Below, piece by piece: positions 36,622 to 44,356 of a stretch of 64,000 nucleotides of DNA (within the stretch, counting starts at the first letter, position 1; each line of letters starts with the position of its first letter). Origin of the DNA: Proteus vulgaris (GTDB lineage Bacteria > Pseudomonadota > Gammaproteobacteria > Enterobacterales > Enterobacteriaceae); contig NZ_CP137920.1 of assembly GCF_033708015.1 (NCBI RefSeq), positions 806,001 to 870,000 on the forward strand, read 5' to 3'. Both the position numbers and the translations under genes were made by a program. A model generated the notes under the pieces. It searched no databases. It saw only the letters and a list, made by a program, of their open reading frames with translations, and was not told the origin of the DNA.

Positions 36622-36655
36622 TCGGATTGTTGCTAAGAACTAAGAACTAAGAACT

Positions 36656-36702
36656 AAAAAAGCGTTTGAGCCATATCGATAAACTGATACAAACGCTTTT
36701 TT
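36656..36702. terminator. Terminator between ydcY and the M48 protease gene
   Basis: AAAAAAGCGTTTG (36656-36668) pairs with CAAACGCTTTTTT (36690-36702). It has T-runs on both strands and serves both converging genes. Confidence 0.85.
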
Positions 36703-36725
36703 CTTTTTTACTGTATCAAATTGAA

Positions 36726-37691
36726 TTAAAACGTCTTTCGACCTTCTAGTACGGCGATCCTATTTTCAATGGAAGGATGTGTTGAGAAAAACGAATCTCC
36801 TTTATTAAAAATAAATGCCGCTTTACGATAAGCACGTCCTGTTGAACCATCTTCAAAATTTTCAGTGTCATGTTGTGCTGAAATTTTCTTTAATGCATTA
36901 ATCATCGCTTGATTATCTTGAGTTAAATCAACCGCAGCAGCATCTGCCATATATTCACGGGTGCGGGATAAATAGAAATAGAGCACCTGTGTAATGATTG
37001 GCAAAACTAAGTTGAGAATAATTAAAATGAGTCGCGCTTTGCTTGCTGCATCATTACTTTTACCGCTACGGTTGCCTGAGGCAATATATAAACGACTCCC
37101 AAAGATATTTGTTACCGTCAGAATAACGTTCGCTAATATGCCAACATATAAGGTCAGTCGTGAATCACCATGAATAATATGTCCTGTTTCATGCGCTAAT
37201 ACAGCTTGTACTTCTTGGCGATTCAGGCGATGTAATAAGCCTGTTGTTACACCAATAAAGGCATTTTTCTCAGACCAACCCGCGGCAAAGGCATTCGCTT
37301 CTGGTGTATCAAGCAGATAGAGTTTAGGAATATAGCCGAGTGTTGCACTTAAGCTAAGCTCTTCAACAATATTAAGGAGTTGGCGTTCTTGTGCATTTAA
37401 GGTGTCGTTTGGGCTAATTAATCGCGCATTCATGCCCGTTAGCATGATTTTATGCCCTTTAAAATGAATAAAGATAAGCAATAAAATGGAGATAGCGAGA
37501 ATAATTAATGAAGCAATGGGAAGCGATTGGAACGTCAGAAATGCCCACATATTCTCGGTAAGATCTAAATAAGGATTTGCTCCGATAGCCGTATCCACCA
37601 GCAAACCGATCATAAGCATTAAGAGTAAATAAGTTGCTATAACAAAACGAGTTCGAATAGCATTTTTTCGTAGAACATTTCTGAAATCCAT
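36726..37691 (-). CDS. M48 family zinc metalloprotease (HtpX-like)
   Basis: A 321-residue membrane protease. The zinc motif is VLAHETGHIIHGD (HExxH); a downstream Glu in TREYMADAAAVDLT supplies the third ligand. Hydrophobic segments lie at about 14-35, 50-75, 170-190 and 205-225, as in HtpX. Start 37691 was chosen because GGAG lies 7 bases before ATGGATTTC; the longer frame begins inside that site. It is 76 bases downstream of lemA on the same strand. LemA/M48 pairs are common in bacteria and probably work together at the envelope, though substrates are unknown. Confidence 0.85.
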   Translation of the reverse strand: MDFRNVLRKNAIRTRFVIATYLLLMLMIGLLVDTAIGANPYLDLTENMWAFLTFQSLPIASLIILAISILLLIFIHFKGHKIMLTGMNARLISPNDTLNAQERQLLNIVEELSLSATLGYIPKLYLLDTPEANAFAAGWSEKNAFIGVTTGLLHRLNRQEVQAVLAHETGHIIHGDSRLTLYVGILANVILTVTNIFGSRLYIASGNRSGKSNDAASKARLILIILNLVLPIITQVLYFYLSRTREYMADAAAVDLTQDNQAMINALKKISAQHDTENFEDGSTGRAYRKAAFIFNKGDSFFSTHPSIENRIAVLEGRKTF

Positions 37692-37767
37692 TAGTGACTC
37701 CAAACAGCACCGTTAAGTGCTGTTTTTATCAATCTAAAAGTAATAAATATTTTGTATCACTATAAAA

Positions 37768-38328
37768 TTAATCAAAATTAATGCGGCGCGCTTCTTCTGT
37801 TTTAATCGTTCCTTCATCAAGACGCCAGTACTCTTTATCAATAACGAGGCTTGGGAAGATCTTGACGATAAATACTGCAGGAATAGAGGCGATAAAAGCA
37901 CGGTATTGCTCTAAAGTTCGATTGTAACCGCGTTTTGCAAAAGAGAGTTTATTTTCTGTCGAAACAATCTCTTCTTGTAAATTTGCCATAATAGTGTCGG
38001 ATTTTAATTCAGGGTAATTTTCAACCGCAACATTAATGGCACCACTTGAGACAATTTTAGATAACTCATCTTCAGCCGCTTTGGCTTCTTTGGCATTTGT
38101 ACTCTGAGTTTGTGTTCTTAATTCAGTGATTTTAGTAAAGACTTCAGACTCATGGCTGAGATATTTTTTAACGGTGGCTAATAGACTATCAAACACTTTT
38201 CCACGACGATCTAATTGCACTGAAATTTCAGTTTCACTTGAGATAACCGCTTCACGCATAGAGATAATACGGTTGTAATAATAAAAAATAAGACCTAGTA
38301 ACGCGATGGTAATAATTAATCCAGTCAT
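37768..38328 (-). CDS. lemA: LemA family protein
   Basis: A 186-residue protein with an N-terminal membrane anchor (residues 3-19, GLIITIALLGLIFYYYNR) and a long helical LemA domain: RRGKVFDSLLATVKKYLSHE, ENYPELKSDTIMANLQEEI, NKLSFAKRGYNRTLEQYRAFI, SFPS-like PAVFIVKIFPSL. The function is unclear, but it is often paired with an M48 protease, as here. First gene of a two-gene unit. Confidence 0.88.
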   Translation of the reverse strand: MTGLIITIALLGLIFYYYNRIISMREAVISSETEISVQLDRRGKVFDSLLATVKKYLSHESEVFTKITELRTQTQSTNAKEAKAAEDELSKIVSSGAINVAVENYPELKSDTIMANLQEEIVSTENKLSFAKRGYNRTLEQYRAFIASIPAVFIVKIFPSLVIDKEYWRLDEGTIKTEEARRINFD

Positions 38329-38481
38329 GCGAAGCGCTCTCTTTTATAATAGTAAACAGGGGATTATGCGAAATCATTAATGCTAATTTTGCCTATTATT
38401 GATAAAGATAGCCAGATGATTATTTCATCAAAGATAAAAAGAGTATTGATAAAGTAAAATCAATCATATTGGATGAGATAA

Positions 38482-38505
38482 AAAATACCCCGAATAAATT
38501 CGGGG
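38482..38505 (-). terminator. Terminator of the molybdoenzyme operon
   Basis: CCCCGAAT (38488-38495) pairs with ATTCGGGG (38498-38505). On the minus strand it is followed by TATTTTTT. Confidence 0.8.
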
Positions 38506-38564
38506 CAAAATTAAAGGTAATGTTAAGGTAAACAAAAATATCAAGTGGAATATAATCAATGGAT

Positions 38565-38604
38565 CTGAGTTAAATAGGCGTATTAGCGTGGCTATTTAAC
38601 TCAG
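38565..38604 (-). other. Stable hairpin just after dmsC
   Basis: CTGAGTTAAATAG (38565-38577) pairs perfectly with CTATTTAACTCAG (38592-38604). It lies 13 bases after the dmsC stop and has no T-run of its own; the true terminator is 60 bases further on. It probably protects the mRNA 3' end. Confidence 0.65.
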
Positions 38605-38617
38605 AGGAATAACATGC

Positions 38618-39436
38618 TTAAAACCAAGGTGCTTGTGCCATTACATTGCCATAGAACAACATTCTGCCTGTGATTTCGCCACTAAAAAGCATCAAAATAG
38701 CGAGAATAGAGAGCGCGGTTTTGCTAAATGAAGCACTATGAGACAGCGTAATAATACAAATACCTATCATCAGACTCGCAATAACTTGCCACCATAATAA
38801 TAGACTTGCTACATCGGCATTGGGTACTTGTGCTCTTATCACTAATCCTACAAGTACCAATAATACGCCGATTAACGTTCCTATCTTTAATGAATTGCTA
38901 ATGGTTTTACCTTGTAAACGTAACCAAGGGATCATCGATCCAAAACCAAGTAACAACGCGGTACCAATAAAGCTAATTTGTGTTGCGGGTGTATGCCAAA
39001 GTGGGTGAGCCTGCATTTGATAATAGATTTGTGCTGTAACCAAAATAACGGGTAAACCAATCACACCACAAAATAACCCAATCAAACTATTACGGCGAAT
39101 AGCATGAGGCTGTATCCAACTCGCTAATGCCCATAATGAAACCAACCCATTAAGCATAACGAAGGCAATTGCCTCACGGCTTAACCAAGAGTGAGCAAGA
39201 CCTAATACAGAACGATAAGCACCAAGCGGATCACCTAAGTGCCCCATTGACATTGATGATCCTACAACTTCAATTAGCCAAATCAATGCAATGGTCGTTC
39301 TTAATGCTTTGGTATTTAGTATTGCAACTTTTTGAGTCTGGTTTTGCCATTGATACAGTGAAAAAGCTAATATCGCACCAATACCCCATTGACTCATTAC
39401 TGTAAACAGGACTAGTGGCAATTGATAATCATGCAT
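38618..39436 (-). CDS. DmsC-like membrane anchor of a molybdoenzyme
   Basis: A 272-residue protein with eight hydrophobic segments and the DmsC pattern: PLVLFTVMSQWGIGAILAFSL at the start, HLGDPLGAYRSVLGLAHSWLSREAI, then LLFSGEITGRMLFY near the end. DmsC-type subunits oxidise menaquinol and pass electrons to the iron-sulfur subunit. It follows the iron-sulfur gene by 2 bases and closes the operon. The physiological acceptor of the complex is uncertain (see the catalytic subunit). Confidence 0.82.
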   Translation of the reverse strand: MHDYQLPLVLFTVMSQWGIGAILAFSLYQWQNQTQKVAILNTKALRTTIALIWLIEVVGSSMSMGHLGDPLGAYRSVLGLAHSWLSREAIAFVMLNGLVSLWALASWIQPHAIRRNSLIGLFCGVIGLPVILVTAQIYYQMQAHPLWHTPATQISFIGTALLLGFGSMIPWLRLQGKTISNSLKIGTLIGVLLVLVGLVIRAQVPNADVASLLLWWQVIASLMIGICIITLSHSASFSKTALSILAILMLFSGEITGRMLFYGNVMAQAPWF

Positions 39437-39438
39437 AA

Positions 39439-39990
39439 TTAATCCTCCATACCAATAATGACAATATTAGGATGACTGATGGTGTGATCAGGAACGCCAT
39501 AGCGTTTTTCTAATAAAGCCCAATTTGTCGTATGTTTTTTACGTAAATCTTCAATTTCACCAAATTCGATAGCACTTGTAGGGCAAGATTCTACGCAACG
39601 TGGTTTCAAGCCTTCATCTAGTCTATCAGCACACATGTTGCATTTGCTGGTTTTGCCTTCAACGGGATCATAAACAGGCGCATTATAAGGGCAAGCCATA
39701 ATACACATTTGGCAACCAATACATTTGTCATGATCTTGTACGACAATACCATCCTCACGTTTGGTATAAGTATCAGCAGGGCAGACTTTCAGGCATTGTG
39801 GATCATCACAATGGTTACAAGACATGGTAATAAAAGCTTGTGCATTAGGTTGATCTTCATTAAATTCACGAACACGACGCCATAGCACACCAGGTGGTGT
39901 GACATTTTCAGATTTACATGCCATCGAGCAGGTGCGGCAACCATAGCAATCTTTGGTGTTTATCAGAAAACCATACTGTTTTTTCGCCAT
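39439..39990 (-). CDS. DmsB-like four-cluster iron-sulfur subunit
   Basis: A 183-residue electron-transfer subunit with four ferredoxin-type cysteine groups: CYGCRTCSMACKSEN, CNHCDDPQCLKVCP, CIGCQMCIMACP, and CNMCADRLDEGLKPRCVESCP. These bind four [4Fe-4S] clusters. Start 39990 (ATGGCGAAAA) is 7 bases from GGGAGG and is preferred to the ATG at 39996, only one base from that site. It lies between the catalytic and anchor genes. Product type is secure; substrate is not. Confidence 0.9.
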   Translation of the reverse strand: MAKKQYGFLINTKDCYGCRTCSMACKSENVTPPGVLWRRVREFNEDQPNAQAFITMSCNHCDDPQCLKVCPADTYTKREDGIVVQDHDKCIGCQMCIMACPYNAPVYDPVEGKTSKCNMCADRLDEGLKPRCVESCPTSAIEFGEIEDLRKKHTTNWALLEKRYGVPDHTISHPNIVIIGMED

Positions 39991-39992
39991 GA

Positions 39993-42329
39993 TCATGCCT
40001 CCCGTCTTACGTTAACTAAGGTACTATTACAGCAATGACCATTGCCTAAAGGCTCTACGTGATCGTTGGTAACATGGCTACTGCTTCCACCTTGTTGCTC
40101 CCACCAACCGTTATCTAATGACACAACACCTTGCTTAATATGAGTGGTTACAACCGCAATAGCGCGGTGTTCACCGCGATCATTAAATGCGATAGCCCAT
40201 TCACCATCTTTAATACCTCGAGCTAAGGCATCATTAGGATGGATAAGAATATTGGGTTGATTGCGCTGCACTTCTAAGATCCACTCATTCATACCGTGAC
40301 TCGAGTGAACACTACGGGCAAGTTTGCGCTGTACCGCCATAAGAGGATACTTTTTGGCGAGTTCAGGTGAGCCTTTTGCGGATTCTTTTACTGGATAATA
40401 GGTGACAATCGGTGAGAAATTTTTGCTTTGCCACTCTTCAATAAAGAAGTGTGCTTTTTTCGTTGAAGTACGGAAGATACCATCTTTAAATGGGATCCAA
40501 TCACCTTCAACTGGACGCACTGGGCCTTTTTCAAGCATTGCACGAGTAATTCCAGATCCCTTGAGGCAAGCATCAATGTAGTGTTCTATGGGTTGATTAA
40601 AGACGTCACCAAAGCCAAAACGCTCAGCAAGACGAGCAAAGATCCAATAATCAGGTTTTGCTTCTCCTGGTGGTTCAACGGCTTTTTCCATCAATTGTAC
40701 ATATTGACTACGAACACCCGCCATTAAGCTGGTATCTTCAAAAATAGTGGTAACAGGAAGCACAAGGTCAGCATAAAGTGCTGTAGATGACATCAAGTTA
40801 TCAGCGACAACAACAAAAGGAACTTTTTTCAGTGCGTTACGCACCATATTTGTATTAGGAAGTTGCGTCATCACCCCCATTGTCATGATCCACCAAAAGT
40901 TAATTGGATGGGGTCTTTCATTGACAATCCAATCCCCCACTTTTGCAACAGGGATAGGCTTGATAGGTTTGGCATTAGGCGCTGGTGGAATAATCGGGCT
41001 AAATTTTGCCATTTGACGAGCACCACCTGCGTCACAAATACCTGCGCCTTTTTTACCAATATTGCCAGTTAATAAGGCTAGATAAAATTGGCTGGCTGCG
41101 ACATAAGCACCGAACTCTGTCCGTTGAGCGCCTGACATATTTTGCACAATCATAGCGGGTTTGGTTGTGGCATAATCGCGAGCCAAACGAATGATCGTTT
41201 CGTTAGGAATATCTGTTTCTTGACTGGTCTTTTCGACAGTCCAAGGCTGTGCTTGCTGATAAATTTGTTCAAAGACAGTGACATAATCTGCATTAGCAGG
41301 TAGTTCATCATGAGTTAACGCAGGAACAATATTCGGTTTCTCATGGTGAACAAGTTGCTGGCTTAAGGTATCAAAAACCAGATAGCTATCTTGATCATCA
41401 TCAGATTGACGTAATAGCTTTTGTTGTGAGTTTACAAGATAAACGGCACCTGTATGTGCTCGTAAAAAAGGCTTATCAGTGAGATTTTCTTCAATGATAA
41501 TTTTGATCATACCTAATGCAAGCGCAGTATCTGTACCGGGTACAATAGGGATCCACTCATCTGCTTTAGCCGCAGTTTCATTAAAACGAGGATCAATTAC
41601 CACCATTCTGGCGCCATTTCGGCGAGCTTGGTTGTAATTTTTAAAATAGGCTTGCATAGTGACTGCTGGGTTATTACCCCAACAAAGAATATAGCGACTA
41701 TCTTTTACTGTATCGCGAGTATCCGCATAGCGTAGACCCACCATTGGGATCATCGCCGCTGTTACAGCGGAACAGCATAAAGAGCCAGCTTGTTTTGTTG
41801 AGCCTCCTAAATAATCGAAAAACGCTTTACCCATATCATTTTTAATCGAGTCCATATTACCCGCATGAGTGGAGATAAATAACCCCTCATTACCAAATTT
41901 ATCAATGGTTTCTCTGATGTTTTTTTCGATAAGATCAAGCGCTTCATCCCAGCTGATTGGTTTGAATTCAGCTTTTCCTTTTTCGCCAACCCGTAATAAA
42001 GGTGTGGTGAGACGATCTTTATGGTATACCCACTTGGTTCGACTCATTCCACGCAAACAGCATTTTACATTAAAGCCTTCAGAGGCTTCGACTTTGATCA
42101 ATTTCCCCTGATGTGTAAAAGCTGTTAGGTTACAGTGCAAACATTCCATCGCACAGGTTGAACGAAACGTTTTATATTCGGATAATTTTATCCGTGGTTT
42201 CTGGTTAAATATGGGGTTATTTTCATTAACTAGACTGAACGCGTTAGGAGAAAGTGCAGCCACGCCAATGGCGCCCATTCCTTTTAACAATGTTCTTCTA
42301 TTTAATTCCCATTTGTTATCTTTAGACAT
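39993..42329 (-). CDS. DmsA-like molybdopterin oxidoreductase, catalytic subunit
   Basis: A 778-residue Mo-bisPGD enzyme. A twin-arginine signal (NRRTLLKGMGAIGVAALS, residues 10-27) directs export. C59, C63, C66 and C90 or C91 can bind the N-terminal [4Fe-4S] cluster. The cofactor domains show WDEAL, CWGNNPAVT, VVIDPRFNETAAKADEW and a C-terminal NDALARGIKDGEWAI. Around residues 183-188 (SLCCSA), where the Mo ligand should lie, there are cysteines rather than the Ser of E. coli DmsA, so the substrate may be a sulfur or nitrogen oxyanion rather than DMSO. Start 42329 was chosen by GAGA spacing and the signal. The leader carries a long inverted repeat and an FNR-like box. Confidence 0.8.
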   Translation of the reverse strand: MSKDNKWELNRRTLLKGMGAIGVAALSPNAFSLVNENNPIFNQKPRIKLSEYKTFRSTCAMECLHCNLTAFTHQGKLIKVEASEGFNVKCCLRGMSRTKWVYHKDRLTTPLLRVGEKGKAEFKPISWDEALDLIEKNIRETIDKFGNEGLFISTHAGNMDSIKNDMGKAFFDYLGGSTKQAGSLCCSAVTAAMIPMVGLRYADTRDTVKDSRYILCWGNNPAVTMQAYFKNYNQARRNGARMVVIDPRFNETAAKADEWIPIVPGTDTALALGMIKIIIEENLTDKPFLRAHTGAVYLVNSQQKLLRQSDDDQDSYLVFDTLSQQLVHHEKPNIVPALTHDELPANADYVTVFEQIYQQAQPWTVEKTSQETDIPNETIIRLARDYATTKPAMIVQNMSGAQRTEFGAYVAASQFYLALLTGNIGKKGAGICDAGGARQMAKFSPIIPPAPNAKPIKPIPVAKVGDWIVNERPHPINFWWIMTMGVMTQLPNTNMVRNALKKVPFVVVADNLMSSTALYADLVLPVTTIFEDTSLMAGVRSQYVQLMEKAVEPPGEAKPDYWIFARLAERFGFGDVFNQPIEHYIDACLKGSGITRAMLEKGPVRPVEGDWIPFKDGIFRTSTKKAHFFIEEWQSKNFSPIVTYYPVKESAKGSPELAKKYPLMAVQRKLARSVHSSHGMNEWILEVQRNQPNILIHPNDALARGIKDGEWAIAFNDRGEHRAIAVVTTHIKQGVVSLDNGWWEQQGGSSSHVTNDHVEPLGNGHCCNSTLVNVRREA

Positions 42330-42352
42330 AGACATTCTCACACACAAGAAAG

Positions 42353-42389
42353 GTTAACTATATATAAACCCAATTCATATATAGTTAAC
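42353..42389. promoter_or_regulatory. 13-bp perfect inverted repeat in the dmsA-like leader
   Basis: GTTAACTATATAT (42353-42365) and ATATATAGTTAAC (42377-42389) are exact inverted copies around 11 bases. It starts 24 bases before the catalytic-subunit ATG. It is either an operator, for example for the divergent IclR-type regulator, or an mRNA hairpin near the ribosome site. Confidence 0.6.
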
Positions 42390-42390
42390 A

Positions 42391-42404
42391 TTGAGTTAGA
42401 TCAT
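42391..42404. promoter_or_regulatory. FNR-like box
   Basis: TTGAGTTAGATCAT matches TTGAT-N4-ATCAA at 8 of 10 positions, directly upstream of the inverted repeat. Anaerobic activation of a terminal reductase would be expected. Confidence 0.5.
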
Positions 42405-42560
42405 CTAAAAATAGACAAAGAAAATAATCGATAGAAAATGATTAAAAAGCCCCATTTAAAATAAGGTTTTAGTGAAATAATCTAGTAAAGATGACAAAAA
42501 AAGAATAATGGGATATCGTCATAAAACAAAGTAAGTAACGGATAGGTGTGGGAAAAATAA

Positions 42561-43250
42561 ATGCAGAATTCTCAAGGAGTTAACTCGGTTGATATCGCTA
42601 TTACCATTCTGGAATTTATTGCTTCGAATGGAGGTATTGCCCGATCGTCAGATATTGCAAAAGCCTGTTCGCTTTCAAAAAGTCGCTTACATAAGTATTT
42701 AGTCTCACTTTGTCGCTCAGAAATGTTATATCAAGAGAGTGAAGGGAGTCAGTATTGCTTAGGGAGTAAAATTCTTTTTTTAGCGCAGGCGACACCAAAA
42801 CCGCAATCCATGATAGATGAAATTAATCAACTATTATGTGAGTTTAGAGATGAACATAATATGTCTACGGGATTGGTGATATCACAAGGTAATCAACTGT
42901 TTTTAACGCGTTACAACCGTAGCTTTAAACATGTTGATATCGATTTTTTGCCGGATACGCCTGTGCCTCATAAAGTCAGTGCTGCGGGGGCTATTTTTGC
43001 TACCTTCAGTGATTTAATAATTGAAGCAGATTTATCACAAAAGCAGAAGGATACCATTCGCCAACAAGGTTTTGCTATTCGCCATGAACCGGCTGAGGGA
43101 ATTCCTGGCGCACAATCTATTTCATGTCCTGTACTGAATAAAAAAGGGGAAATGGTGGCGGCAGTATTGACGATGGGATTTATTGAACCAGAAAGACAAA
43201 TGCAGTTAGGCAATGCATTGAAAGCAAAAATGGCGCATTTTTCCCGTTAA
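42561..43250 (+). CDS. IclR family transcriptional regulator
   Basis: A 229-residue regulator: winged HTH at about residues 8-68 (AITILEFIA, GGIARSSDIAKACSLSKSRLHKYLVSL), then an IclR effector domain (HKVSAAGAIFATF, GIPGAQSISCPVLNKKGEMVAAVLT). It is divergent from the DmsABC-like operon and is the obvious candidate to control it, possibly through the inverted repeat at 42353-42389. The ligand is unknown. The ribosome site is weak. Confidence 0.85.
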   Translation: MQNSQGVNSVDIAITILEFIASNGGIARSSDIAKACSLSKSRLHKYLVSLCRSEMLYQESEGSQYCLGSKILFLAQATPKPQSMIDEINQLLCEFRDEHNMSTGLVISQGNQLFLTRYNRSFKHVDIDFLPDTPVPHKVSAAGAIFATFSDLIIEADLSQKQKDTIRQQGFAIRHEPAEGIPGAQSISCPVLNKKGEMVAAVLTMGFIEPERQMQLGNALKAKMAHFSR

Positions 43251-43313
43251 TGGTTAAAGAACTTATTTAGGCACTTTTGCAGGAAAAGCAATGTGCCTAA
43301 CATCGTGTATTGA

Positions 43314-43451
43314 TTAATCAAATAGTCCTTTTGCCAGAATGTCGCCTTCTTGAGATATACCGGGTAACACAAAGTCATATCCACCACCAAAAGGTTTGAT
43401 ATAACGCTCTGGATTTTTACCTTCAGCTCGTCGCATATGAGTGTCAAATAG
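43314..43451 (-). pseudogene. Remnant of a DyP-type peroxidase/deferrochelatase (EfeB-like) C terminus
   Basis: An open stretch of 45 codons ending in TAA, with an in-frame TAG just upstream and no start or ribosome site, reads LFDTHMRRAEGKNPERYIKP followed by FGGGYDFVLPGISQEGD. The E-x-Y-I-K-P-x-G-G-G-Y-x-F-x-L-P-G pattern is the C terminus of EfeB/DyP peroxidases. The rest of such a gene (over 350 codons) is absent; the MrpJ-like gene starts where it should be. It therefore looks like a fossil left by a deletion. Confidence 0.55.
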
Positions 43452-43466
43452 CACTCTCTAAAAGGA

Positions 43467-43754
43467 TTAAATTTGACTTTGAGCACTCCAAAACTGTTTG
43501 GAGTGTGTCAGCGCCACAGCAGAAACTTGCTCTTCATTTGGTGGCAGGAAAAATGCAGGAGTCACTTTTAGCTCTTGTGCAATATGAAAGAGCATATCAA
43601 CATCAATCTTACATAGCCCATTCTCATAACGTGAAAATTGTTGTTGGCTAATACCGACTCGTTCAGCGACAACCTTTGCTGACAAGCGAAGTTGCTGGCG
43701 TTGTTTACGAATTTTATGCCCAATAATTTGAGAGATGGGATAAATCTTTGACAT
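43467..43754 (-). CDS. MrpJ-like HTH (XRE) regulator
   Basis: A 95-residue single-domain regulator. The HTH is KIRKQRQQLRLSAKVVAERVGISQQQFSRYENG (about residues 13-45), and the S-Q-Q-Q-F-S-R-Y-E motif is that of the Proteus MrpJ family. MrpJ and its paralogues repress motility and adjust fimbriae, and usually sit at the end of fimbrial operons; no fimbrial genes are adjacent here, so this is an orphan. Start 43754 was chosen by a GAGG site 6 bases upstream. Targets are unknown. Confidence 0.75.
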   Translation of the reverse strand: MSKIYPISQIIGHKIRKQRQQLRLSAKVVAERVGISQQQFSRYENGLCKIDVDMLFHIAQELKVTPAFFLPPNEEQVSAVALTHSKQFWSAQSQI

Positions 43755-44356
43755 TAGTGACCTCATTCTTCCTATCAACCACCAATAATATCCAATACAT
43801 TGAATATCAAGTTTCCGTGATGGATCTTCAAAATAAACAAGCACTCCGACTTGAATGAGTAAAATCCATACTACTGTGTTATCGGTTAATTGGATGAATT
43901 ATTTATACCTATCATGTTATAAGATGATATTAATTTTCATTAAACTATTTTGATATCCTTCTTTTTCCTAGCAGGATAGTCGAGATTTTTTTGATAAACA
44001 GTGCTATATATTGCCTAAACACTATTTTGTTTGCTATTTATGCTCGCATTTGTGATTAATAAAGAGTAAATAATGAAGTCATAACAAAAAAGATAAATCC
44101 CTCTTTGACTGTGTTTATACTCGAAAATACCTTTTATGTATTTTTATAATGGGCTATTTTTGAGTTTTTTTTTATATCACCAAGATTTCGTTTCTTAAAT
44201 TCGTATCAAATTCAAACGGCTCTTCTCACTTTATTGAAATTTATAAAATTACATTCACATCTAATAGTCTACGGCGTTAAGATTGTTAACTATACTACTT
44301 AGGCAAGATTATAAGTGTTATAGGGTAATTATCTATTTATCGTCAAGGTCGAGATT
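43755..44356. other. Gap between the MrpJ-like gene and gss
   Basis: About 600 bases without a credible gene. It must hold the two divergent promoters and is AT-rich. No hairpin with a T-run, repeat or RNA gene was recognised. Confidence 0.3.

Noticed and set aside
36634..36656. Three copies of a 7-base unit (TAAGAAC) after ydcY
   Set aside because: Too short and non-coding; no clear role beyond being next to the terminator.
43247..43486. A 79-codon minus-strand ORF
   Set aside because: It has no ribosome site and an implausible composition; the meaningful frame in this stretch is the peroxidase remnant.
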